DNA of 64,000 bases, taken from positions 86,897-150,896 of the forward strand of contig JAVVQG010000010.1 in the NCBI GenBank assembly GCA_036655355.1, in the 5' to 3' direction. The position numbers and the translations under genes were made by a program. The notes below the pieces were generated by a model. It did no database searches. It was not told the origin of the DNA and saw only the letters and a program-made list of their open reading frames with translations. Below, one piece after another: positions 28,201-37,300 of this stretch; position 1 is the first letter of the stretch, and each line of letters opens with the position of its first letter. The stretch is from JAUNSR01 sp036655355. GTDB lineage: Bacteria; Bacteroidota; Bacteroidia; Bacteroidales; JAUNSR01.

Positions 28201-28541
28201 GGAAAACAATTCGTTCAGCAAGGGCGGTACGGAAGGGCGACGGCTCGAAATATGCGCAGTGGAAGATTGAGATTCCGCAAGATGGACAATATGATCTCTA
28301 TTATTTTGTGGCAAAATACGAGGAGTTACAATATTCAGGCGTAGAGGGGACCTACCAGTTTTATGTACAAAACGAAGGTGATCAGCCCGAAGAGATTACC
28401 CTGAATCTGCGAAAAGCAAAACCCGGTTGGCAGGAGTTGGGAATCCTGTATGCCAATAAAGGCACATTGACCGTAAAACTCACCAACAAAACAAATATGA
28501 GGAGCATCGAAGCCGATGCAGTCAAACTGGTAAAACGATAA
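25260..28541 (+). CDS. ABC-2 permease fused to degenerate M1-aminopeptidase-like domain and golvesin-like domain
   Basis: A 1093-residue protein. Residues ~1-280 hold about seven membrane segments of an ABC-2 permease (RSWFFRIFAILSLVPICFFNW ... HISLLVTLLLLGSGFSTMYF). Residues ~295-850 resemble an M1 aminopeptidase: the N-terminal beta domain (GAVIRPLHYDISLTQHPDSVSSTLIF), the WYPRPG segment and YPFSRLAAVEVPAQFAHYERLW. The zinc motif HExxH is missing and the exopeptidase motif is altered (MAQECIQPEL), so peptidase activity is unlikely. Residues ~930-1093 look like a golvesin C-terminal-like domain (IIVDDEDPGFSV, YAQWKIEIPQDGQYDLYYFVAKYEE). Fusions of permease with M1-like domain are known in Bacteroidota; the golvesin-like end is less expected. 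It is the first permease of the operon and probably pairs with the NBD encoded just upstream. Confidence 0.85.
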   Translation: MSLFTTINSVARYERKLLFRSWFFRIFAILSLVPICFFNWIFLKESPEWTLRAIPSNIPYMNLLFLNVGQAIIAIFLASDFIKRDKKLDTSEVFFVKPMSNVAYVIGKTWGTLQMFLGLNLVALAIGLVMNSLIDEAWIDWSASVFYFFVISVPTLVFIIGLSYFMMTLLKNQGITFVLLLGYIAFTLFYVKEKCYYLFDYIGYNLPLMKSDVVGFTNLHQILMLRGMYLLLGLGLIGLTIFKLERLPNTRRGKHISLLVTLLLLGSGFSTMYFYISGYNQVEDDRENFLTLNNNYARGAVIRPLHYDISLTQHPDSVSSTLIFKGVALQNTKELIFTLNPGLKLRNLKLDNRQVPYRREAQIICIEPEKEIAAGDTLQLSFDYGGTINRHFCYLDIEAEEFNKTQNVMMFNVDKQYAFVTPRFLMLIPECYWYPRPGTSYSAEHPDWQQSFFADYSLSVKPLAGLTPVSQGSCETDSVTNTWRFNSSVPMIATSLVIGDYEKKSLVVDSVSYERWHFRGHDFITQSLDSIRDTIPALITAAKDMFESSRRLKYPFSRLAAVEVPAQFAHYERLWSMAQECIQPELIFIKERAYNFSPVVLSQQLQQRMKWRKYDRRQRTDLEIKVEVLEIAIRQFTFSTGGFNFNSQMGGKAELTQKNNPYYIFPQLFNFRVNIYSDEWAFANRLLELYIVPNSSEDWIRNYNGISNQEKVNLFLRQNSFRQLLDDPNMLKLRNDLIALKADELFRRGERMVTRNDFQDYLYRFIESHSFRNVSFNTLIDSLSLLTEVPFEEFLPVWMDSVSVPVFEIEQPQTVLVREKSREKYETTVRIRNTSKHKGLLLYKVVAQQNEFKDQYVFVEGEECIDWVVHTETAPNRYEFNTLISANIPSKFNFGSGRVETVTNRLLREESSYPAPYESINENEIIVDDEDPGFSVTEDKRTGLLPRLMTKPKDESTRFSGLNWWRTPVNWIITTNSHYYGKTIRSARAVRKGDGSKYAQWKIEIPQDGQYDLYYFVAKYEELQYSGVEGTYQFYVQNEGDQPEEITLNLRKAKPGWQELGILYANKGTLTVKLTNKTNMRSIEADAVKLVKR

Positions 28542-28552
28542 AAAATCAATAC

Positions 28553-30028
28553 ATGAAGAAAAAACTTCTCCTTCTGCTGATCTCGATGGCCGGATTACAT
28601 CCGCTGTATGCACAGATCGCACTTACTATGGATAAGGCGCTTGAAATAGCCGCTGTAAATAGTCCCGATATCCGCACCTCGCGGATGAACCTCGAACGCT
28701 ATAAACAGATACTTATTGCACAGCGCGCATCCCTGAAATCGCAGTTCTCGCTCAATCTTAAGCCCATTGAGTACAATAAGAACCGTAGTTTCGACAACCG
28801 CCTTTCCCAATGGTATACCAATGAGAATTTCTCCACTGCGGGAACTTTCCGTGTCGATCAGCCCATTCTGTGGACAGATGGAACCATCTCACTCGTAAAT
28901 AGTTTCGGATGGCAAAACAACACGTCGGAAGTGGAATCCGCTACGAACCGCAACAAAGCCTTCAGCAACGACCTATACCTGATGCTTTCTCAGCCCATCT
29001 TTACCTACAACAAAACGAAGATGAAGCTCAAAGAGATCGAAATGGATTACGAAAATGCCCAGATCTCCTATCAGTTGCGCTTGTTGAGCGTGGAGCAGAG
29101 CATCACGACCCAGTTCTATCGGGTGTTTATGGCTCAGAATAACCTGAACATCGCATTCGAAGAGTATGAGAATGCCCGGAAAAGCTTTGAGATCATACAG
29201 AACAAGGTGGAAGCCGACCTTTCTGCCCGCGATGAACTCTTTCAGGCCGAACTCAATGTAGCATCCGCTCAGTCAGCCCGAGAAGATGCGGTGGTGGCGT
29301 TGGAGAATGCCAAGGATAACCTCAGACAAACCTTGGGGATGGATCTTTCGGAAGAATTCTCGGTCTTTACGGAGATCGATGTTGAAACTTTGAAAATCAA
29401 CCTCGACAAAGCCATCGAAAGCGCCATGAACTCCCGCCTTGAGCTTCGTCAGCGTGAAATAGCCACTGAGAAACTCAGTTTCGAGATGATTCGTACAAAG
29501 GCCCTTAATGAGTTTAAAGGCGATGTTTCGCTTTCAATCGGACTCATGGGAGATAATGAAAAGTTGGGGAATGTGTATGAGAATCCCACCCAAAACCCAC
29601 GTGTAGCGATCAGTTTCAGTGTGCCTATCTTTGATTGGGGTGAAAAAAAGGCGCGTGTCAAAGCGCAGAAAACAAGCGAACTGATCAACCAGCTCGAAAC
29701 CGTTGAGGAGAAGAAAAGCATCGAAATGGACGTGCGCAAAACGTATCGTAACCTCGAGAATAACATTCGTCAGATTGAGATTGCACGGCAGAATGTGAAA
29801 AATGCCCAACTTACTTACGACCTGAATCTCGAACGTTATCGAAACGGAGACCTTACAGGGATGGAGATGAACCAGTTCCAAACCCAGCTCTCCAATAAGA
29901 AGGTACTGCTGGCACAAGCGATGATTAATTATAAAATCGAATTGCTGAACCTGAAAATACAGACATTGTACGATTTTGAAGCCAATCGTTCCATCTTACC
30001 CGAGATCAATCAACAAATACTCAAATAA
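28553..30028 (+). CDS. TolC-family outer-membrane efflux protein
   Basis: A 491-residue protein with a cleavable signal peptide (MKKKLLLLLISMAGLHPLYAQ). Two repeats of the outer-membrane efflux protein fold are visible: long coiled-coil helices (IAFEEYENARKSFEIIQNKVEADLSARDELFQAELNVASAQSARED) and the VPIFDWGEKKARVKAQKT segment that begins the second repeat. It would form the trimeric outer-membrane duct for the RND part of the system. It lies 11 bp after the permease fusion gene and 15 bp before the adaptor gene. Confidence 0.93.
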   Translation: MKKKLLLLLISMAGLHPLYAQIALTMDKALEIAAVNSPDIRTSRMNLERYKQILIAQRASLKSQFSLNLKPIEYNKNRSFDNRLSQWYTNENFSTAGTFRVDQPILWTDGTISLVNSFGWQNNTSEVESATNRNKAFSNDLYLMLSQPIFTYNKTKMKLKEIEMDYENAQISYQLRLLSVEQSITTQFYRVFMAQNNLNIAFEEYENARKSFEIIQNKVEADLSARDELFQAELNVASAQSAREDAVVALENAKDNLRQTLGMDLSEEFSVFTEIDVETLKINLDKAIESAMNSRLELRQREIATEKLSFEMIRTKALNEFKGDVSLSIGLMGDNEKLGNVYENPTQNPRVAISFSVPIFDWGEKKARVKAQKTSELINQLETVEEKKSIEMDVRKTYRNLENNIRQIEIARQNVKNAQLTYDLNLERYRNGDLTGMEMNQFQTQLSNKKVLLAQAMINYKIELLNLKIQTLYDFEANRSILPEINQQILK

Positions 30029-30043
30029 ATAAATTCTATACAA

Positions 30044-31105
30044 ATGAAATCGCCCTATAAATCACTCCTTTTCGCAGGAATGCATCTGATACTTTTTTCA
30101 TGCGGACCCGGCAACATGGAAAACAACAATGAAATTGCAACTCCCGTATCCGTTACAGAACTTACGCCGGCTCCCATCAGCCGTTTCATAAATACGTCCG
30201 GAACAGCACTTGCCACCAAAGAAGCCACCCTTAAATCCGGTATGTCCGGAAAATATCAGCTGCAGACGAATCCTGCCACCGGAAAACCTTTCCGTTTGGG
30301 AGATAAGGTGCAGGAGGGACAGGTAATCATCCGTTTCGAAGACAAAGAGTTTGAGAATACACAGGCCGTAGAATCCCGTCAATTGAACCTGACCATCTCA
30401 GAACAGGAGCAGATGAAGCAAAAGGCATTGTATGAAAAAGGGGGAGTCACACTGAGTGAGATGCGAAATACCGAGGTGAAGGTAAATGACGCCAGACTGG
30501 CCTATGAGAATGCGTTGCTAAAGATGGAGAATATGAAAGTGATCGCACCTTTTAACGGTGTGATCGTAGATCTGCCGCATTATACCCAGAACACGCGGGT
30601 GGAAACCGGCGCTCCGATGGTTACCCTGATGGATTACGCTACCCTCTACATGGAGGTCAACCTGCCTGAGAACACCCTGCGCTTCATTCGCCCGGAACAG
30701 GGCGCCCACATTACGCACTACACCTTGCCGGCCGATACCGTACAGGGAAAGATACGCGAACTTTCTCCGGCCATCAATAAGGAGACGCGTACCTACAAAG
30801 GGAAGCTGGTAATTGACAACCAACACCTGAAGATCCGTCCCGGAATGTTCGTCCGTGCCGACATCCTAGTGGAGAATAACAACGAATCGGTGGTAATCCC
30901 TAAAAGAGTGATCCTCTCTCAGGGCAATGACAAGAAATATGTTTTTGTGCTGGATCGTAATCAGGCCAGCCGTCGCGATATAACCACCGGCATCGAACAG
31001 GATGATAAGGTTGAGGTGACGGAAGGACTTAAAATAGGCGATCAGGTGATAACCCGTGGCTTTGAAACATTACGCGACCGAAGTGCCGTGAAGGTTGAAA
31101 AATAA
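30044..31105 (+). CDS. RND efflux periplasmic adaptor lipoprotein (HlyD/membrane fusion protein family)
   Basis: A 353-residue lipoprotein (lipobox LFSC, Cys20). It has a barrel-sandwich hybrid with lipoyl-like halves (LKSGMSGKYQL ... VQEGQVIIRFEDKEF and MKVIAPFNGVIVDLP), a rather short helical hairpin between them, a beta-barrel domain (YMEVNLPENTLRFIRPEQGAHITH) and a C-terminal membrane-proximal domain (VVIPKRVILSQGNDKKYVFVLD ... EGLKIGDQVITRG). It bridges the TolC-type duct and the RND pumps. The start context TATACAAATGAAATCGCC is identical over 18 nt to the start of the structured repeats found elsewhere in the window. Confidence 0.93.
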   Translation: MKSPYKSLLFAGMHLILFSCGPGNMENNNEIATPVSVTELTPAPISRFINTSGTALATKEATLKSGMSGKYQLQTNPATGKPFRLGDKVQEGQVIIRFEDKEFENTQAVESRQLNLTISEQEQMKQKALYEKGGVTLSEMRNTEVKVNDARLAYENALLKMENMKVIAPFNGVIVDLPHYTQNTRVETGAPMVTLMDYATLYMEVNLPENTLRFIRPEQGAHITHYTLPADTVQGKIRELSPAINKETRTYKGKLVIDNQHLKIRPGMFVRADILVENNNESVVIPKRVILSQGNDKKYVFVLDRNQASRRDITTGIEQDDKVEVTEGLKIGDQVITRGFETLRDRSAVKVEK

Positions 31106-31131
31106 CTCTTTATTCCAACGAAACAATTACC

Positions 31132-34100
31132 ATGAGAAATATCATCGCATTTGCCGTAAAAAACCGGGTAACGATCCTGATGGTGGTGCTCGGAATTCTT
31201 CTGCTGGGAAAAATTTCCTACGATGAACTCGGCACAGACTTGCTTCCCAACCTAAATAACCCACGTCTTTATGTGGAGGTGGAAGCGGGAGAACGTCCCC
31301 CTGAAGAGATTGAAAAAAATGTGATCCGGAATATGGAATCACAAATTATACGTCAGAATAATGTGATCGGCGTCACCTCTGTCATTAAAGCGGGCTCGGC
31401 ACGCATCACAGTCGATTATTCCTATAAGACAGAGATGAACGAGGCTTTTCTGGATCTGCAGAAAGCACTTGCCGGATTCGCTCAGAATCAAAACATCACC
31501 GGATTCAATATCTCGCAGAACGATCCGAATTCCGCCCCCGTAATCGTTGCGGGAGTGACGCACGACCAGATACAGGACATGGCACAATTGCGACGTGTAG
31601 CGGAGAGTTTTATCCGTAACGAGCTGATCCGTGTGGAGGGCGTAGCCGATGTGAAACTAACGGGCAGTGAGGTGAAGAACCTGGTGATCCGTACAGACGA
31701 TTATAAACTGAAGGCTTTTAATATCACGCCCGATGTGATTGTATCCAAGATCAAAGAGAGCAACCAGAACCTTTCCGGCGCGCGAATCAGCGATTTGGGA
31801 CGCCAATACATTGTGAAGGGGGTGAGCGGACTCAATTCTCCTGAAGATTTCGGAGCCCTCATCGTAGGCTATAAAGCGCCCGAGGGAGAAAAATCAACTT
31901 CGGCTAATTCCAATTCCGGCCAGGCATCGGGCGATAAAGCGCCGATCTTTCTGCGCGATGTGGCCAAGGTTGATTTTGAAAACGACGATCCGCTCAATAT
32001 CGTGCGCATCAACGGAAAGCGAAGCATCGGGCTCTCTGTATACAAAGAGGTGCGATACAATACCGTAAAAGTGACGGAACAGGTTGAAAAAGAGTTGCAG
32101 CGAGTCGCCAAGGGACTTCCGGGATATCATTTCGAGATCATTTCCAATCAGGGGACATTCATTCGCGATGCCATCGGGGAAGTGAAGTTTACTGCGCTCT
32201 TCGGAATCCTGTTGGCCATCATCGTCATCTTTCTGTTCCTGCGCCGTTTAGGTACGACGTTGATCATCAGTATCGCCATACCCATCTCCATCGTCGCCAC
32301 TTTCAGTTTGATGTATTTCGGGGGACTCACCCTGAACATCATGACACTGGGCGGACTGGCGCTCGGTGCCGGGATGCTTGTGGATAACGCCATCGTGGTG
32401 ATTGAAAGCATATTCAGAAACCGCGAGCGCGGAGTAACCGCGAAAGAGGCTGCCATCGAGGGTACCTCTACCGTGGCAATGGCCATTACGGCTTCCACGC
32501 TCACAACCATCGTGGTATTTCTCCCCATCGTGTATCTGCACGATTTGTCGGGCGAACTATTCAAAGATCAGGCGTGGACGGTTACCTTCTCTTTGCTCTC
32601 GTCATTGTTCGTAGCCATTTTGGTGATTCCGATGCTTTACTGTGCCATAGCGGGAAAAGAGGGTAAGAAAACTCCATCTCTTCTTCCGCGCGACCTTCCT
32701 TTCGGGAAATCCGATTCGGTGGAATTTCCCGCATACGGACGTTTGTTGCGGCGCATATTGAATCATAAGAAACTTGTTTTGGGTGGGGCTGTGGCAACGC
32801 TCATCGTTACGGCGGCGTTTGTTCCATTCCTGAAAAGTGAATTCATCCCGCAAAGCGAAGGGGGGAGTTTTGACGTACACCTGCGTTTGGCCGAAGGTAC
32901 GCCGTTGTCCGTTACGGCACAGACGGTAGCGGGAATGGAAAAAATTATCGCAGAGATCGCCAACGACTCCTCCATGGTCTGCTATTCGCATGCAGGTCCC
33001 GGTTCGGAAGAGTCGAAAACCTCCTTCGAAGGGGAAAATACAGCGCGGATCCGGGTGATCCTAAGAGCTAAAAAAACGTCGGTACGTGAGGTGATAGCGC
33101 GCATTAACAGCTATGCAGAGGCTATTCCGAACCTGAGTTGTACCATTTCGCAAGAAGACCATACCACCGGCTCCTTCGGCGGCGATGAGATCTCTCCCGT
33201 AGTGGTTGAGGTTGCCGGAGCCGAACTGGATGAGATCGCCCGCATTACAGAGGAGATGCATCGTGAGATGACTCAGATGGAGGGGTTGTGCAACTTGAAG
33301 AGTTCCATTGAAGACGGCAGTCCCGAAGTGCGTATCCGTCTGGACCGCGTTTTCTGCGGGATGAACAACATCGCGTTGGGTAACGTCGTGACGCAGTGCG
33401 CCCAGAAATTGGAGGGTGCGCAGGCGGGACAAATGGAGTATGAAGGGGAGCAGCGGGATATTCGTATCAAGTTGCCCGAAGTGCCGCTTGCGGAGTTAGA
33501 GAATATCGGCATCCAAGCGGGCGAGAAACGCTTCCGTCTGGGTGATATGGCGGCGCTTACCGTATCGCAGGCGCCACGTGAGATTATCCGAAAGAATCAG
33601 ACCCGCCTCTCTAAGATTACGGCGGATCTGAACCCCGGCGCCTCCCTGCAGGAGGAAGCATTCAAGATCCGACAGATCAGTGAACGTATCGATCTGCCTC
33701 ACAACTATTCCATCCGGGTGACGGGACAGGAGGAGCAACGAAGCGAATCGATGCGCAGTTTGCTCTTTGCGCTCATTCTCTCGGTGGTACTGGTGTATAT
33801 GGTATTGAGTTCACAGTTTGAATCACTGATCCATCCCTTTACCATCCTGCTGACGATTCCGTTGGCGATGACGGGGGCGATCCTGCTGTTTTTGATAACG
33901 GGAATGACGCTTAACATCATGGCCGTTATCGGAATGGTAATGCTGACGGGGATCGCCGTGAATAACTCCATCATTCTGGTAGACCGCATCAATCAATTGA
34001 AACGGAGCGGTACGCCTTTGAACGAGGCGATCGTGGAGGCGGGACAACAACGCATCCGGCCCATTCTGATGACAACCCTGACCACCATCCTGGCACTCCT

Positions 34101-34251
34101 TCCGCTCTGCATCACCTTTGGTGACGGTGCGGCGTTGCGAGCACCCATGGCGATCGCCGTAATCGGGGGATTGATCTCCGCTACGGCATCCAGTCTGATT
34201 GTAATCCCCTGTCTTTATACAGTTTTTGAACGAATCGCAAAAAGAAAATGA
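31132..34251 (+). CDS. RND-family efflux pump permease (HAE-1/AcrB-MdtB-like)
   Basis: A 1039-residue inner-membrane pump with the standard two-fold repeat: TM1 (IIAFAVKNRVTILMVVLGILLLG), large periplasmic loop, TM2-6, TM7, second loop, TM8-12. TM4 contains GMLVDNAIVVIESIFR, keeping the first of the two AcrB proton-relay aspartates and having Asn at the second, as in many HAE-1 pumps; TM10 has GIAVNNSIILVDRIN. It should exchange protons for substrate and work with the adaptor and duct. Together with the next gene it recalls MdtBC, where two different RND subunits form a mixed trimer. Its TGA stop overlaps the ATG of the structured repeat before the next gene. Confidence 0.93.
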   Translation: MRNIIAFAVKNRVTILMVVLGILLLGKISYDELGTDLLPNLNNPRLYVEVEAGERPPEEIEKNVIRNMESQIIRQNNVIGVTSVIKAGSARITVDYSYKTEMNEAFLDLQKALAGFAQNQNITGFNISQNDPNSAPVIVAGVTHDQIQDMAQLRRVAESFIRNELIRVEGVADVKLTGSEVKNLVIRTDDYKLKAFNITPDVIVSKIKESNQNLSGARISDLGRQYIVKGVSGLNSPEDFGALIVGYKAPEGEKSTSANSNSGQASGDKAPIFLRDVAKVDFENDDPLNIVRINGKRSIGLSVYKEVRYNTVKVTEQVEKELQRVAKGLPGYHFEIISNQGTFIRDAIGEVKFTALFGILLAIIVIFLFLRRLGTTLIISIAIPISIVATFSLMYFGGLTLNIMTLGGLALGAGMLVDNAIVVIESIFRNRERGVTAKEAAIEGTSTVAMAITASTLTTIVVFLPIVYLHDLSGELFKDQAWTVTFSLLSSLFVAILVIPMLYCAIAGKEGKKTPSLLPRDLPFGKSDSVEFPAYGRLLRRILNHKKLVLGGAVATLIVTAAFVPFLKSEFIPQSEGGSFDVHLRLAEGTPLSVTAQTVAGMEKIIAEIANDSSMVCYSHAGPGSEESKTSFEGENTARIRVILRAKKTSVREVIARINSYAEAIPNLSCTISQEDHTTGSFGGDEISPVVVEVAGAELDEIARITEEMHREMTQMEGLCNLKSSIEDGSPEVRIRLDRVFCGMNNIALGNVVTQCAQKLEGAQAGQMEYEGEQRDIRIKLPEVPLAELENIGIQAGEKRFRLGDMAALTVSQAPREIIRKNQTRLSKITADLNPGASLQEEAFKIRQISERIDLPHNYSIRVTGQEEQRSESMRSLLFALILSVVLVYMVLSSQFESLIHPFTILLTIPLAMTGAILLFLITGMTLNIMAVIGMVMLTGIAVNNSIILVDRINQLKRSGTPLNEAIVEAGQQRIRPILMTTLTTILALLPLCITFGDGAALRAPMAIAVIGGLISATASSLIVIPCLYTVFERIAKRK

Positions 34252-34342
34252 AATCGCCATAGTTCACCTAAAGTTGAGATACCCAATGAAAGGTATATCG
34301 ATGGCGCATTTGACCTTAGCGTTAAAAATAGAATATATACAA
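34248..34342 (+). repeat. Structured leader repeat, copy A (before the RND-ABC fusion)
   Basis: It begins with ATGAAATCGCCATAG (mini-ORF M-K-S-P-stop), whose ATG overlaps the TGA stop of the upstream RND gene. CGCCAT (34255-34260) pairs with ATGGCG (34301-34306); inside are TTCA/TGAG and ATACC/GGTAT stems. It ends TATACAA directly at the ATG of the fusion gene, 95 nt from the mini-ORF start. Confidence 0.8.
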
Positions 34343-37300
34343 ATGAAATTTCTGATCCAACGAAGAATCACCATATCCATGCTTTTCCTGGCCTTGACGG
34401 TATTGGGTTACCTTTCGTACCGTCAATTGTCACTTGAGCTGCTACCCAATGCGGAATATCCGGTTCTTACCGTGACCCTTTCCACGCAGAGCGAAATGGA
34501 TCCGGCCTACCTGGAGAGTCAGGCGGTGCAGGCGCTGGAAGGTGCCGTGCGCAGTGTGGAAGGTATTCAGGAAGTACGTACCTCCATATCGCCGCAGGGA
34601 GCAGCCATTCGGGTAAGCTTTAAAAAGAACGTAAACTTTCAGTTTGCCTATGTCAAACTTCAGGAGAAGATCAAACAAACGTCTGCCACGTTGCCCGAAA
34701 ATTTTCGTGTAAATGTGCAGAAGGGAAGCTTTTCCGACAGTGCGCAGGGCTTCATCACGTTGCAGGTGCTCGGCGAAGGTGGGGCAGAACGTGTTCGTGA
34801 GATCTGCGAACAGAAGATCAAAGGGGAGTTTGAAAATATCGACGGCATCTCTTCGGTAGCTGTTTACGGGGGGCGTGAAAAAGGGATCGAGATAAGACTC
34901 AATCCCCAAGCGTGTCGGGCACATAACATTACCGCCTCGCAGATCGGCGGATTGCTGAACCAGAATAAAGGAGAGCGTACGTTTGTGGGCACCGTGTTTG
35001 GCTTGGGCAAAGATTATTTCGTGCATACCGAAGCCCGCTACGAACATGTATCGGACCTCGAACAACTCGTTGTTGCTCCCGGTCCCATCCTGCTGAAAGA
35101 TGTTGCGGAGATTTTCTTTGATCTCAAAGAGGAGACCTCCCGCAGCCGGGTCAACGGAATGGATGCCGTTTCGCTGATTCTGAAAAATGATTCCCAGCGC
35201 AACATCATCGAACTTTCCGATAAGGTGGAGGAGACCATGGATCGCTTGAATGAGGAGCTGCGCGTGTACTCCGTGGAATTGAAGGAACAAAGCAACACGG
35301 CTCGCATCATGAAAGAGAATCTCGATCAGATCGCACTGCTTGCCTTGGTGGGCGGATTGCTCGCGGTGATCGTACTTTGGTTTTTTCTGCGCAACCTGCG
35401 ACTGGTGCTCATCATCTCTCTGGCTATTCCCATCTCCGTACTTACGGCTTTTAACTTGTTTTACGCCACCGGAATCACCATCAACAGTCTTACGTTGGTG
35501 GGGATGGCGCTTGCGATAGGGATGTTGCTTGACAACAGCATCGTGGTGCTCGAAAACATCTACCGTCTCTCGGGCAAGGGATTCTCCCCGGCCGAGGCGG
35601 TGATGAAAGGAACGCGCGAAGTGTGGCGCTCTATTCTTGCGGCTACACTTACCACCATCACGGTTTTTCTGCCTTTCCTATTTACAGACAATTACATGAT
35701 ACGCCTAATCGGCTATCAGATCGGTGTTTCCATCATCTCTACGCTGCTTATCTCATTGGTGGTGGCGTTGCTATTCATCCCCATGGCCACGTACGGGATT
35801 CTCCGTTCGGGAAATTCGGGAAACAGTTTTTATCGCAAGGTGTCGATTCACCAACGTCCGGTGCAGATCTATATGGTTTTTCTGAAGACGGCCATGCGTC
35901 ATGCATTTGCCTTTTTCGTGGGAGCTGTTGTGCTCTTGTTCGCTTCGCTTTTGCTGGTGACGAATAATAAAAAGGCAGCGATGAAGGATGCCAAGACAGA
36001 TCGTTTTACCGTTAACTTCAGAATGCATCAAGGTTCCACACTTGAATCGACAGATAAATTGGTGCGGATGATGGAGGAGCGTCTGGCGGATTTGCCGGAG
36101 AAAAAAGAACTCATCTCCATGGTGTCCGAAAACAACGCTACGCTTACCGTGGTGCTTAAACCCGATTATGAGAAAATTGGCAATCGCACCATCTCGGACA
36201 TCCGGATGGAGACGGCCCGGAAATGTTATTTCGAAAGCAGAGGAGGCTCTGTTTGGGTGGGCGATGCTTTTAACGGTGGTAACGACGTATCGCAACAGTT
36301 AATGAACTCCTTGGCTCGGATGATGCGGATGATGGGTATCGGACGCGGTTCGGATATGATCCTTATCAAAGGAAACGATTACCGCAGGATGCAGCAAGTG
36401 GGTGAGGAGTTGCAATATTTTTTGAAACAGAAAGATTTCATTCAACATGTTTACCTCTCTTCGACGGGAAGCAGACCGGAGATCCATCTGACGCCCGATC
36501 CGCTGTTGCTGCACTCTTACGGAATCACCCGAGCGGAAATCAGCAACTCGCTCTCCTCTTTGCAAGGGGGTAACGGAGCAGGTGCTACTTTCAATATGGA
36601 TGACGAAGTGTATTCGATCCGCATTCAGGAGCAGGTGCAGGAGAAACCGCAGCAAAGCGATTCGGATCAACAGGGCAAAGGGATGTCCGATCTCGAACAG
36701 CTGATGGTCAAAAATAGTTCCGACGGGCTGCACCCGCTTCCCGAAATCGTTTCGATCCGTAAAAGTTGGGGGATGCCCACCATCGAGCGAGTGGACGGTG
36801 AGAAACAGCTGAGTATTTATTTCGGATTCACTTCCGCCAATGATGCGCCTCAGGATCTGATCGATTCCTACCGGGATGAAGTCGCCAAACTGATAGCGGG
36901 GTATAACCTGCCGGCAGGGGTGGCGATTCAACAGGTGGAGCCTGAAGATGAATTCGCGGAGTTTCGATTCTTGATTCTGGCGGCTTTGTTGCTCATCTTT
37001 ATGATTCTGGCTTCTGTCTTTGAATCGCTGATCACGCCGTTCGTATTGCTTTTTACCATTCCGTTGGCGGCGATAGGAACCTTGCTGGCGCTTTATTTTA
37101 CCGATAATTCGTTGATGAATACCAATACACTCATCGGGATGCTGATTCTGCTGGGGGTGGTTGTCAACAACGGAATCATTCTGATCGATTATGTGAACAT
37201 CCTTCGCAAACAGGGGTTTCGGCGTGAAATGGCGCTTATACAGGCGGGACTTTCCCGCGTGCGCCCCATTCTGATCACTTCGATCACTACGATCGTGGCG

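Noticed and set aside
32380..32420. Loss of one of the paired TM4 aspartates in both RND pumps as a sign of inactivity
   Set aside because: VDN in place of VDD is common in HAE-1 pumps that are thought to be active, so it is not evidence of a broken pump.
34226..34342. Upstream extension of the RND-ABC gene overlapping the end of RND1
   Set aside because: The extension is the structured repeat read in frame. The RND N-terminus begins at the ATG at 34343, which has the recurrent start context.
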